Below are positions 51,342 through 59,677 of a stretch of 64,000 nt of DNA, in pieces. The notes below the pieces were generated by a model. The model did not search any database, was not told the DNA's origin, and worked only from the letters and a program-made list of their open reading frames with translations. Where the stretch lies: contig DIWP01000023.1 of assembly GCA_002423545.1 (NCBI GenBank), positions 1,988 through 65,987 on the forward strand, read 5' to 3'. Numbering within the stretch: position 1 is the first letter of the stretch; every line of letters begins with the position of its first letter. The position numbers were made by a program, and so were the translations under genes. The DNA is from Thermoleophilia bacterium UBA6103. GTDB taxonomy: Bacteria > Actinomycetota > Thermoleophilia > UBA2241.

Positions 51342-53507
51342 TCAGACTCCGGCGGCCGGCAGGCGCCGCTCGCGCACCTCGTCGACGATCTGCGCCACGA
51401 CCTCGTCGAGTGGCCGGCTGCCTTCATCTTCCCCACGCGCGCGCACGGCGACCGTGCGCTCCTGCGCCTCGCGGTCGCCGACCACCAGCAGGTACGGCAC
51501 CTTGTGCAGCTGTCCTTCGCGGATGCGCTTGCCGAGGCTCTCGCCGCGGTCGTCGACGCTGACCCACAGCGGCAGATCGGCCTGTCCGGCGGCGCCGGCG
51601 AAGGTCGCCGCCGCCTCGTGGGCGTACTCGGCGTGCCGGTCGGCGATCGGCAGGATGCGTACCTGCTCCGGCGCCAGCCAGGCCGGCAGATTGCCGCCAT
51701 ACTGCTCGAGCAGGATGCCGAGGAAGCGCTCGATGCTGCCGAGCAGCGCCCGGTGGATCATCACCGGCCGGTGCTCCTCGTTGTCGGCGCCGGTGTAGGT
51801 GATGTCCAGCCGCTCGGGCATGGCGAAGTCGACCTGGATGGTGCCGCACTGCCAGGTGCGGCCCATGACGTCGCGGATGTGGAAGTCGATCTTGGGGCCG
51901 TAGAAGGCCCCGTCGCCGGGGTTGAGCTGGTACGCCAGCGGAACGCGTACGGCCTCGCCCCGCGCGTCCCGCTCAGCGCTCGGGTCGGGCACCGTCTCGC
52001 CGTCGAGCACACGTGTGAGCACGCCCTCGGCGCGCTCCCACATGGCGTCGTCGCCGATGCTCTTCTCCGGCCGGGTGCTCAGCTCGATGCGCACGTCGCT
52101 GAAGCCGAAGGCGGCGTACATGTGGAGCATGAAGTGCAGTACGCCGCGGACCTCGTCTTCGAGCTGCTCCGGGGTGCAGTAGATGTGCGCGTCGTCCTGG
52201 GTGAAGTAGCGCACCCGGAACAGGCCGTGCAGCACGCCGCTCATCTCGTGGCGATGCACCTGGCCGAGTTCCGCCAGGCGCAGCGGCAGCTCGCGGTAGG
52301 AGCGGCGGCGGTTCTTGTAGACCAGCAGGCCACCGGGACAGTTCATCGGCTTGACGGCGAACGGCTGCTCGTCGATCTCGGTGAAGTACATGTTGTCCTT
52401 GTAGTTCTCCCAGTGCCCGGAGCGCTCCCACAGCTCGCGGCGCAGGATCTGCGGCGTGCTGATCTGCTCGTAGCCGGCGCGCACGTGCTCGGCGCGCCAG
52501 TAGTCGATGATGGCGTTCCAGATGCGCATGCCTTTGGGATGGAAGAACGGGAAGCCGGGGCCCTCCTCGTGGAAGCTGAAGAGGTCGAGGTCGCGACCGA
52601 GACGGCGGTGATCGCGCTGGCGGGCCAGCTCGAGCGCCTCGAGGTGAGCCTTGAGTTCCTCCTTGCTCGCAAACGCGGTGCCGTAGATGCGGGTGAGCAT
52701 CTGGTTGCGCTCGTCGCCGCGCCAGTAGGCGCCGGCGACGCTCGTGAGCTTGAAGGTGCCCTTGCCGAGCTTGCCGGTCCGCGGCAGGTGCGGGCCACGG
52801 CACAGGTCGACGAACTCGCCCTGCCGGTAGACCCCGACGGCGTCCACGGTCTCGCCGCTCGCCTCGGCGGCGGCCACGATGCCCTCGATCAGCTCGACCT
52901 TGTACGGCTGATCGATGCCGGCCGCGCCCGACGGCGCGCCGCCCATGCTGCCATCGGCGTCGGTAGCGTCCAGGTCAGCCTCACCGGGCCCGGTCGCGGC
53001 AGCCGGTCGGTCCGCCGGCCCGCCGGCATGCGGACCGAACAGGGTGAGCGCCTCCTGCGGCGAGAGGTCCGCGCGCGCGATCGGCTCGTTCTCCTTCACG
53101 ATGCGCGCCATCTCCTCTTCGATGCGCGCCAGGTCGGTGTCGGTGATCGGCTGCGGCAGCTCGAAGTCGTAGTAGAAGCCGTTCTCGATGGTCGGCCCGA
53201 TGGCGTATCTGGCACCCGGGAACAGGCGCACGACGGCTTGTGCCAGCACGTGGCTGGCGGTGTGGCGCAGGATATCGACGGCGTCGGGATCGTCGCCCTT
53301 GAGGGTGACGATCGACACGCGATCGCCGTCCGCCAGAGGGTGCGACAGATCGACCAGCGCGCCGCCGCCGTCATCGGCGGGCGTCACGCGACCGGCGACG
53401 GCAGCCTTTGCCAGGCCGGGGCCGATGGCGGCCGCGGCATCGGCCACTGTGGCGCCGTCGGGCAGCTGGAGACAGGAGTCGTCAGGGAGGGTCACCTGGA
53501 AGCTCAT
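51342..53507 (-). CDS. thrS: Threonyl-tRNA synthetase, 721 aa
   Basis: Charges tRNA-Thr. Order: TGS domain (1-70), editing domain (HTASHVLAQAV with catalytic His, CRGPHLPRTG), class II core (motif 2 region FRVRYFTQDDAHIYC, zinc/threonine site MNCPGGLLVYK, motif 3 MIHRALLGSIERFLGILLE), anticodon-binding domain (VRILPIADRHAEYA). About 40 residues at 159-199 inside the editing domain are a low-complexity insertion (GGPADRPAAATGPGEADLD ... GGAPSGAAG), explaining the length above the usual 640. ATG at 53507 with GAAAGGATC upstream. No T-box leader seen. Confidence 0.95.
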   Translation of the reverse strand: MSFQVTLPDDSCLQLPDGATVADAAAAIGPGLAKAAVAGRVTPADDGGGALVDLSHPLADGDRVSIVTLKGDDPDAVDILRHTASHVLAQAVVRLFPGARYAIGPTIENGFYYDFELPQPITDTDLARIEEEMARIVKENEPIARADLSPQEALTLFGPHAGGPADRPAAATGPGEADLDATDADGSMGGAPSGAAGIDQPYKVELIEGIVAAAEASGETVDAVGVYRQGEFVDLCRGPHLPRTGKLGKGTFKLTSVAGAYWRGDERNQMLTRIYGTAFASKEELKAHLEALELARQRDHRRLGRDLDLFSFHEEGPGFPFFHPKGMRIWNAIIDYWRAEHVRAGYEQISTPQILRRELWERSGHWENYKDNMYFTEIDEQPFAVKPMNCPGGLLVYKNRRRSYRELPLRLAELGQVHRHEMSGVLHGLFRVRYFTQDDAHIYCTPEQLEDEVRGVLHFMLHMYAAFGFSDVRIELSTRPEKSIGDDAMWERAEGVLTRVLDGETVPDPSAERDARGEAVRVPLAYQLNPGDGAFYGPKIDFHIRDVMGRTWQCGTIQVDFAMPERLDITYTGADNEEHRPVMIHRALLGSIERFLGILLEQYGGNLPAWLAPEQVRILPIADRHAEYAHEAAATFAGAAGQADLPLWVSVDDRGESLGKRIREGQLHKVPYLLVVGDREAQERTVAVRARGEDEGSRPLDEVVAQIVDEVRERRLPAAGV

Positions 53508-53722
53508 ATGCCGATCCTTTCGGCTCGCGCCCGCGCACGTTGCGGGGGCTGTTGACGGAGCGAGTGTACCCGCTCGGCGCCCGGCCGGTCGACCAGGGTA
53601 GCGGCTGCGGTCGATCGCTGCCGGCCGACGGGGCCGTCCCGGTGACCAGCCGACGGGCACCCATCCGTGCGGTCGCCTCCTTTCGCGGGTATCATCGCGC
53701 TCACCGAAGCCAAGGAGCGCGC

Positions 53723-54715
53723 ATGGGACTGCTGGGCAGGGCGATCACGGCCGGCGCAGGGCATCGCAAGGCGCTGGAGACGATCTCCGACGAGCTCTTC
53801 CCCGGCGTGGGCGACGTCCGCGCCAAGCAGTGGAAGTTCTGGATGCTGCTGGTGCTTTCCAGCATCATCGCCGCCGGCGGCGTGATGGGCGACTCCACCC
53901 CGGCCGTGATCGGCGCCATGATCGTGGCGCCGCTGGCCATCCCCATCTACGGCGTCGCCCTGGCCGCGGTCGTCGGGTCGGCGCGCGGCATGCGCGACGC
54001 TTTCGGCCTGCTGATGACGGGCATCCTCGTGAACATCGGCATCGGCGTGCTGGCCGGGCTGGTCTTCTTCGACCGCATCCCGATCGACGAGAACCCGCAG
54101 ATCATCGGTCGCACGGCGCCCACCGTCCTCGATCTGGTGGTAGCCGTGGCGACCGGCCTGGCCGGCTCGTTCGCGTTCGTGCGTCGCGACGTCTCCGACG
54201 TCCTGGCCGGCGTGGCCATCGCCATCTCCCTGGTCCCGGTCCTGGCGGTGGTCGGCATCACGCTGGGCTCCGGCGAGTTCGACCTGGCCCTCGGCGCCCT
54301 GGTGCTCTTCCTGACCAACGTGGCGGCCATCCTGGTCTCCGGCGCCCTCGTGTTCACAGCCGCCGGCTACGACCGCGAGGCCATCCAGGCAAGCCCTGTG
54401 ATCCGCCGCCGAGCGCGCGTGTTCATCGTCGCGCTGGTGATCGCTCTCATCGTGCCACTCACCTACTCCTCGGTGCGGACCTTCCAGCGCGAGGTGTGGG
54501 TCGGCAGGGTGCAGGAAGCCGCTCAGGAATGGGTCGACGGGACAGACTGGAACGTCACCGGCGCCCAGTACGTCGGCGGCACCATCGTCCTGAACGTGAT
54601 CGGCTACGGCGACCCTCCACCGGCCGACAAGCTGCGGGAGTACGTACGCCGGAGCGTCCCGGAACGCATCCCGGTGCGAGTCGTCGAGGACTACGGGTCG
54701 GATGAGGAGCTCTGA
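53723..54715 (+). CDS. DUF389 family membrane protein, 330 aa
   Basis: Integral membrane protein of unknown function. DUF389 core: FWMLLVLSSIIAAGGVMGDS, PAVIGAMIVAPLAIPIYG, then several more hydrophobic segments (VVAVATGLAGSFAFV, VAIAISLVPVLAVVGITLG, LVLFLTNVAAILVSGALVF, VFIVALVIALIVPLTY). A soluble C-terminal tail of about 90 residues follows. CAAGGAGCGCGC precedes the ATG at 53723. Divergent from thrS. Family members are found in actinobacteria and cyanobacteria; no transported substrate is known. Confidence 0.85.
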   Translation: MGLLGRAITAGAGHRKALETISDELFPGVGDVRAKQWKFWMLLVLSSIIAAGGVMGDSTPAVIGAMIVAPLAIPIYGVALAAVVGSARGMRDAFGLLMTGILVNIGIGVLAGLVFFDRIPIDENPQIIGRTAPTVLDLVVAVATGLAGSFAFVRRDVSDVLAGVAIAISLVPVLAVVGITLGSGEFDLALGALVLFLTNVAAILVSGALVFTAAGYDREAIQASPVIRRRARVFIVALVIALIVPLTYSSVRTFQREVWVGRVQEAAQEWVDGTDWNVTGAQYVGGTIVLNVIGYGDPPPADKLREYVRRSVPERIPVRVVEDYGSDEEL

Positions 54716-54741
54716 CCGGAGGCCCACGCCACAGCGTAGCG

Positions 54742-54770
54742 TCGCATCGGATCGCCGCTCTGCATATACT
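54742..54770 (+). promoter_or_regulatory. Promoter of the CFA-synthase-like gene, leaderless
   Basis: TCGCAT (54742-54747), 17-bp spacer, TATACT (54765-54770). The -10 ends six bases before the ATG at 54777, so the transcript should start at or next to the AUG and no ribosome-binding site is needed. Confidence 0.6.
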
Positions 54771-54776
54771 TCCCGC

Positions 54777-56174
54777 ATGCCGACCGTCGCCGACTCCCTC
54801 GCGCCGCTCATCTGCCAGATGTGCGGCGGCGAACCGCCGCTACGCTTCCGCTGCTGGGACGGCAGCGAGATCGCCCCCGGCTGCTGCGCCGAAGACGTCG
54901 CCGCTGCCGCGAAAGCGCCGTCTCCGGCATCCGAAGCCGGCTCGCGGGCCGACGACCGCGAGACGGTCATCCAGATCACGTCGCCCAACGCCATCCGCCG
55001 CATCCTCTGGCAGCCCAACGAGCTCGGCTTCAGCCGCGCCTACGTCGCCGGCGAGATCGATGTGGACGGCGACATCTGGGCGCTGTTCCGCCTGCAGGCG
55101 CTGCTCTCGCATCCCGACCGGCCCAACGGCCTGGCCGCCAAGACAGAGGGCGGGAGGCGACTCCTGGCTGCGGCGCGCGCCGTCGGCGCGCTCGGCCGCC
55201 CCCTCGAGCCGCCGCCGGAAGAGGCCCGCATGAGCGGCCGTCTGCACACACGCGACCGCGACGCACAGGCGGTCGCCCATCACTACGACGTCTCCAACGA
55301 CTTCTATCGGCTGTTCCTGGGCGAGAGCATGACCTACTCCTGCGCCTACTTCTCCACCCCGGACACCCGGCTTGCCGACGCCCAGTGCGCCAAACACGAC
55401 CTCATCTGCCGCAAGCTCGGCCTGCGGCCCGGCATGCGCCTGCTCGATGTCGGCTGCGGCTGGGGCGGCATGGTGCTGCACGCCGCGCAGCACTACGGCG
55501 TGCAGGCGGTCGGCGTCACGCTCTCGCAGCGCCAGGTCGACTACGGCCGCGAGGCGGTCGAAGCGGCCGGCCTCGGCGACCGCATCGACATCCGCTTTCA
55601 GGACTACCGCGACGTCAGCGACGGCCCCTTCGACGCCGTCTCCAGCATCGGCATGGTCGAGCACGTCGGCGCCGCGCAGTTGCCCGAGTACTTCAGCAGC
55701 CTCTACGGTCAGCTGCGCCCCGGCGGCCGGCTGCTCAACCACGGCATCTGCTGGCCGCGCGGCAGTCGCGGACTGGACCCCAAGTCGTTCATGGCCCACT
55801 ACGTCTTCCCCGACGGCGAACTGCATGAGGTGGGCATCGTCATCCAGGCGATGCAGGCCGAGGGTTTCGAAGCCCGTGACGACGAATCCCTGCGCGAGCA
55901 CTACGCGCTGACGCTGCGGCACTGGGTGCGGAATCTCGAAGAGCACTGGGATGAAGCGGTCGGTATCGCCGGCGTCGGACGTGCGCGGGTGTGGCGGCTG
56001 TACATGGCCGGCTCGGCGATGAACTTCGAGATGGGCAACATCACCGTGCACCAGGTGCTCGGCGTACGCCCGCACGCCGACGGCCGCTCGGAGATGCCGC
56101 TGACGCGGGCCGCTTTTCTCGATCCGGCGCCGGCCGCCCCGCTCGATCCGGCGCCGGCCGCCCCGCTCGGCTGA
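54777..56174 (+). CDS. Cyclopropane-fatty-acyl-phospholipid synthase family methyltransferase, 465 aa
   Basis: SAM-dependent modification of membrane lipid acyl chains (CFA/MMA synthase family). N-terminal lipid-binding part FSRAYVAGEIDVDGDIWALF; catalytic part AVAHHYDVSNDFYRLFLGES, MTYSCAYF, motif I RLLDVGCGWGGMVLHAAQHYG, GVTLSQRQVDYGREA and SIGMVEHVG. The last residues are a direct duplication LDPAPAAPLDPAPAAPLG. Near-leaderless start. The exact product (cyclopropane or methyl branch) cannot be told from sequence. Confidence 0.9.
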   Translation: MPTVADSLAPLICQMCGGEPPLRFRCWDGSEIAPGCCAEDVAAAAKAPSPASEAGSRADDRETVIQITSPNAIRRILWQPNELGFSRAYVAGEIDVDGDIWALFRLQALLSHPDRPNGLAAKTEGGRRLLAAARAVGALGRPLEPPPEEARMSGRLHTRDRDAQAVAHHYDVSNDFYRLFLGESMTYSCAYFSTPDTRLADAQCAKHDLICRKLGLRPGMRLLDVGCGWGGMVLHAAQHYGVQAVGVTLSQRQVDYGREAVEAAGLGDRIDIRFQDYRDVSDGPFDAVSSIGMVEHVGAAQLPEYFSSLYGQLRPGGRLLNHGICWPRGSRGLDPKSFMAHYVFPDGELHEVGIVIQAMQAEGFEARDDESLREHYALTLRHWVRNLEEHWDEAVGIAGVGRARVWRLYMAGSAMNFEMGNITVHQVLGVRPHADGRSEMPLTRAAFLDPAPAAPLDPAPAAPLG

Positions 56175-56247
56175 GGCCGGCCGCCCGGAGCACGAGACCG
56201 CCGCCCCCCGGACCGACCGCCGCGAGCATGCACAAGCCAGGACTGAC

Positions 56248-56616
56248 GTGACCGTGTGGCCGTTCAGCCGCGATGACAAGGGGACTCGCGCCGTGGTCGC
56301 CCACATCGATCCCAGCGTGGCTCTCGACCGGACCCGCAGAGGCGGCAAGCTGATCGACGTGCGCTCCGCCTACGAGTTCAGCGTCGTACACGCCAAGGGC
56401 GCCCGCCACGTCCCGCCCAAGCGCATCCGCGCCGATGAGACCGGCCTGCGTCACGAGGACGACGTGATCGTGATCTGCTCCACCGGCCACCGCAGCGCGC
56501 ACCAGGCGAAGAACCTCACGAAGCGCGGCTTCTCCCGCGTCGCCTGTGTCAACGGCGGGCTCAATGCCTGGCAGGAGGCCGGCCTGCCGGTCAAGCACGG
56601 TCCCGGCCGCCGCTAG
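56248..56616 (+). CDS. Rhodanese-domain protein, 122 aa
   Basis: Single rhodanese domain: LIDVRSAYEFSVVHAKGARH, catalytic Cys in VIVICSTGHRSAHQAKNL, and GFSRVACVNGGLNAWQEAGLP. GTG at 56248. Sulfur transfer or redox role; the partner is not indicated by neighbours. Cytoplasmic. Lies 73 bp after the CFA-synthase-like gene on the same strand and may be cotranscribed. Confidence 0.9.
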   Translation: MTVWPFSRDDKGTRAVVAHIDPSVALDRTRRGGKLIDVRSAYEFSVVHAKGARHVPPKRIRADETGLRHEDDVIVICSTGHRSAHQAKNLTKRGFSRVACVNGGLNAWQEAGLPVKHGPGRR

Positions 56617-56705
56617 AAGCGATCGTCACTGCCGCTGCCGGCCGCCCGAGCGGCACCTGACAGCGGCGGGACCGGCGCTCCCGCCGGTCAGCGCCCGGCG
56701 GCGCG

Positions 56706-57563
56706 TCACGGCTGGTCGCGCGTCACCTGCGGCCGGCCGAGGCGGCCCTGTGCGGCCGCCGATCCCGCCCGTCCGCCGCCGGCCCCGCGCAGGATCCAGG
56801 CGCAGCCCACCGCCAGCAGTGCGCCGGCCAGCGGACCGACCAGGTAGGCCCAGGAGTGTGAGAAGTCGAGCCGCACGACGTCCGGCCCCAACGATCGCGC
56901 CGGGTTCATCGACGCGCCGCTGATGGGGCTCGACCACAGGCCGGCGAGGATGATGTAGCCGCCGACGGCCAGAGCCCCGATGACGCCCACGTTCTGGGCG
57001 CCGGAGGCCGTGCCGAGGATCGTGCTGACCAGTCCCAGCGTCAGTACCAGCTCCATCAGCATAGCCTGCCAGTCGGCGACGCCCGGCCCGGGCTCGGTGG
57101 CACCGAGCATGCCGTAGTCGCCCACGATGCCCCAGAGGACCAGGCAGGCGAGCGTGGCGCCGATGAGCTGCACGACGATGTAGCCCGGTACGCGACGCCA
57201 CGGGAAGTCGCCGCGGGCGGCGAACGCGATGCTCACGACCGGGTTGAGATGAGCCCCGGAGACGGCGCCCATGAAGAGGATGATCGCCATGACCGTGAGC
57301 CCCGGCGCCGTGACCGCCGCGGCGCGCCCGATCAGCCCGCCCGACTGGGCGCCGACCACGGCGCCGCCGGCGCCGGCCAGCACGAGCATGAACGTGCCCA
57401 GCAGCTCGGAGAACAGGCGCCGCCACTCCAGCGTGGGATCGCCGAACTCCCCGCTACGACCGAACGCCAGGTCGTGACGGACGAGCGTGTCCGCCGGCGC
57501 TGCGGAGCCCGGCTCCCTCAGGCCCAGATAGGGGTCCCGCTCCACCCGATCATCGTCCACCAT
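56706..57563 (-). CDS. Aquaporin / MIP-family channel, 285 aa
   Basis: Six-helix water or glycerol channel with both half-helix signatures: SGAHLNPVVSIAFA (NPV) and SGASMNPARSLGPDVV (NPA with the following Arg of the selectivity filter). Hydrophobic segments begin at LFSELLGTFMLVLAGAG. The first 48 residues are a soluble extension and the last 40 a Gly/Ala/Arg-rich tail. The NPV variant at the first motif is uncommon. ATG at 57563. Transported solute not determined. Confidence 0.88.
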   Translation of the reverse strand: MVDDDRVERDPYLGLREPGSAAPADTLVRHDLAFGRSGEFGDPTLEWRRLFSELLGTFMLVLAGAGGAVVGAQSGGLIGRAAAVTAPGLTVMAIILFMGAVSGAHLNPVVSIAFAARGDFPWRRVPGYIVVQLIGATLACLVLWGIVGDYGMLGATEPGPGVADWQAMLMELVLTLGLVSTILGTASGAQNVGVIGALAVGGYIILAGLWSSPISGASMNPARSLGPDVVRLDFSHSWAYLVGPLAGALLAVGCAWILRGAGGGRAGSAAAQGRLGRPQVTRDQP

Positions 57564-57762
57564 GCCGTCACCTCTCCGCCCGCCATACGGGATCTCACGC
57601 CTCCTATCGGCGTCGCGCCCGGCCGGCTCAAGGTCCGGGCGCGCGGCGGCGCATCATGGCAGAGACGCGCTCCGCGGGCCGGTCGCCGCCGTGCCGGCGC
57701 CACACCCGGTCCGCCCGGCCCTCCGTCGCGGGGCAACAAATGATATGGATTCTCACCTCTTG

Positions 57763-57776
57763 GGTAGGAACCTACC
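57763..57776. promoter_or_regulatory. Inverted repeat upstream of heliorhodopsin
   Basis: GGTAGG-AA-CCTACC, 37 bp before the heliorhodopsin start, in an otherwise AT-richer 40-bp patch (AACAAATGATATGG) suited to a promoter. A regulator-binding site is likely. Confidence 0.5.
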
Positions 57777-57812
57777 GCATGCCGGACACGACCCCTCACA
57801 GAGAGGTGAACG

Positions 57813-58640
57813 ATGAGTGCTGCGACGACCTCAGCCCCGGACCGTGACTACCCCACCCTCGAGTCCGTGGAGCAGAACGACCCGACCCTCGCCCTCAGGC
57901 TTGGGCGCCTGCGCTGGTGGAACATCATCGTCGGCGTGGCGCTGGCGGTGCAGGCCGGCGCCATCGCCTTCCTGACCAACGACTTCTCCCTGCCGGTGAA
58001 CGCCACCTACATGGAGGGACCGCCCGGCAGCGAGACGACCCTCACCCCCCTGTTCGACATCCCGCTCGGCTGGGGCGTCTTCGGGTTCCTGGCCATCTCC
58101 GCCCTGGCGCTGCTGGCCATCGCCTCGCCTGGAGTCTTCGGCTGGTACGAGCGTAACCTGCTGGCCAGTCGCAACTACGGACGCTGGATCGAGTACTTCT
58201 TCAGCTCCTCGCTGATGATCGTGCTGATCGTGATGATCACCGGCGTCAGCGACATCGGCGCCCTGATCGCCATCTTCGGCGTCAACGCGTCGATGATCCT
58301 CTTCGGCCTGCTGGTGGAGAAGTACGAGACCCCGGGCAAGCCGAACATGCTGTCCTTCTGGTTCGGCAGCTTCGCCGGCATCCTGCCGTGGGTCGTGGTG
58401 ACGATCTACGTGCTGGCCCCCGGCGCGATGACCCAGTCCTCGCCGCCCGGGTTCGTCTACGGGATCATCTTCTCGCTGTTCCTGTTCTTCAACGTCTTCG
58501 CCATCAACATGTGGCTGCAGTACAAGAAGATCGGGCCGTGGCGGGACTACCTGTTCGGGGAGAAGGTCTACATCATCCTGAGTGCCTCGGCGAAGGCACT
58601 GCTGGCCTGGCAGGTGTTCTCGGCGACTCTGGCAGGCTGA
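57813..58640 (+). CDS. Heliorhodopsin, 275 aa
   Basis: Seven-helix retinal protein of the heliorhodopsin family, which sits inverted in the membrane compared with type 1 rhodopsins. Family marks: RLRWWNIIVGVALAVQAGAI (helix 1), RWIEYFFSSSLMIVLIVM (helix 3), ASMILFGLLVEKYE, FAGILPWVVVTIYVL, and LSASAKALLAWQVF with the retinal Lys at 261. The two His residues of reference heliorhodopsins in helix 1 and helix 3 neighbourhood appear replaced (VALAVQ; ISALALLAIA). GAGAGGTGAACG precedes the ATG. No carotenoid or blh oxygenase gene in the window, so the retinal source is elsewhere or external. Function (sensing, regulation) unknown. Confidence 0.92.
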   Translation: MSAATTSAPDRDYPTLESVEQNDPTLALRLGRLRWWNIIVGVALAVQAGAIAFLTNDFSLPVNATYMEGPPGSETTLTPLFDIPLGWGVFGFLAISALALLAIASPGVFGWYERNLLASRNYGRWIEYFFSSSLMIVLIVMITGVSDIGALIAIFGVNASMILFGLLVEKYETPGKPNMLSFWFGSFAGILPWVVVTIYVLAPGAMTQSSPPGFVYGIIFSLFLFFNVFAINMWLQYKKIGPWRDYLFGEKVYIILSASAKALLAWQVFSATLAG

Positions 58641-58710
58641 CGACTCGTGTCCGGCAGGGCGGCAGGGCAGCGGATGCCGCAAGGTGCCGCCCCCGCCGCC
58701 CGACACGAAC

Positions 58711-58757
58711 GGCCGGCGACCCAACCGCCCACCGGGTCGCCGGCCACCTTCTTCTCT
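58711..58757 (+). terminator. Terminator after heliorhodopsin
   Basis: Perfect 12-bp stem GGCCGGCGACCC / GGGTCGCCGGCC (58711-58722 with 58734-58745), then ACCTTCTTCTC. The rest of 58641-58886 holds another GC hairpin and no supported gene. Confidence 0.8.
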
Positions 58758-58886
58758 GGGTCCGGCGACCCGGCCTGCCGGTCGCTCTTCCTCGATACGT
58801 TCCGCGCCTTCCTCACCTGCCTCGACCTGGCGACGCTGGCAAAGGACTGAGGGCGACCGGGGAGCGCGGCGGAGAGCGTCGCGGGG

Positions 58887-59357
58887 TCAGATCTCGGCAG
58901 GCGAGAACAGGAGCAGCTCGTTGCCGTTGCCGTCGAGCAGGGTCAGCCGGTCGTCCTCGAGTCGGTAGGCGCGTACCTGCCGCAGAAGGTCGAAGTAGGC
59001 GGCCTCCGCCTGCATCGCCGGCTCCGGCCCCGCCATCTCGGTGGCCATGATCGATCCGATCGACAGATCGCCGTCCCCGCCGGTCTCGTAGGGCGCGCCG
59101 TACGTGTTGACCGCGGACGTGCCGCCCATCTGACCGTCCTGGAACTGCGCGGTGACGGTGAAGTCGGCGGAGTCGATGGCGCTGATCGACCAGCCGACGA
59201 GCCGCCACGAAGTACCGTCCAGCGCCGCCTTGTCGCCGCAACCGACGGCGACGACGGCCAGGCCGGCCAGCACGAGGGCGGTCACGAGCATCCGGAGTCC
59301 GCGCGAGACGCCGCGCCCCGATCGCCGCGCCGCCGGATCGTGCCTGGGACTGCTCAT
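58887..59357 (-). CDS. META-domain (HslJ-like) lipoprotein, 156 aa
   Basis: Lipoprotein signal: basic start, MLVTALVLAGLAVVAVGC with Cys 40 or so as lipid site. The mature part resembles META/HslJ domains: LDGTSWRLVGWS, FQDGQMGGTSAVNTYGAPY, and DDRLTLLDGNGNELLLF. Envelope-located, role unknown; HslJ-type proteins are linked to stress resistance. ATG at 59357 with GAGGAGGATGCG upstream. Alone on the minus strand. Confidence 0.8.
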   Translation of the reverse strand: MSSPRHDPAARRSGRGVSRGLRMLVTALVLAGLAVVAVGCGDKAALDGTSWRLVGWSISAIDSADFTVTAQFQDGQMGGTSAVNTYGAPYETGGDGDLSIGSIMATEMAGPEPAMQAEAAYFDLLRQVRAYRLEDDRLTLLDGNGNELLLFSPAEI

Positions 59358-59677
59358 CGCATCCTCCTCATGGTCGCGTGAAGACGCCACTGCTTCGAGC
59401 CCGAGCGGCCGCACCGGGTCTCACCGTGGACGCCTTGTACGGAGCGAGTGACGCGGGCGGGTCCGTCTGGGTTCATCCGCCGTCCGAGCCGGGTCCGTCC
59501 GCCGGGCCACCCATCCGTGGGCCGGGACGGCCGGCCGCGATGAGCGGCCCCACTCGGTCACCCCCGGCGGCGCTTCCAGGGATCGAGAGCGCGCTGCCGG
59601 CTCGATCGCCGCAGCGGATCGGCGCCGGCAGCCGCTCTGCCCGTCCGGCTCCGTTCGATGGACCGCCGAGCCGATGC
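59358..59677. other. Intergenic stretch, no gene seen
   Basis: 320 bp of GC-rich sequence. It contains short repeats (CGGGTCCGTC twice near 59459 and 59491) and hairpins, but no frame with family features. It includes the 5' leader of the META lipoprotein and the 3' region of the SCP2-like gene. Confidence 0.6.

Noticed and set aside
53508..53722. T-box leader upstream of thrS
   Set aside because: No T-box sequence, antiterminator or specifier loop could be found; only a TACACT -10 element and a plain ribosome-binding site.
58647..58850. Small plus-strand frame after heliorhodopsin
   Set aside because: It spans the terminator hairpin and has no family features or ribosome-binding site.
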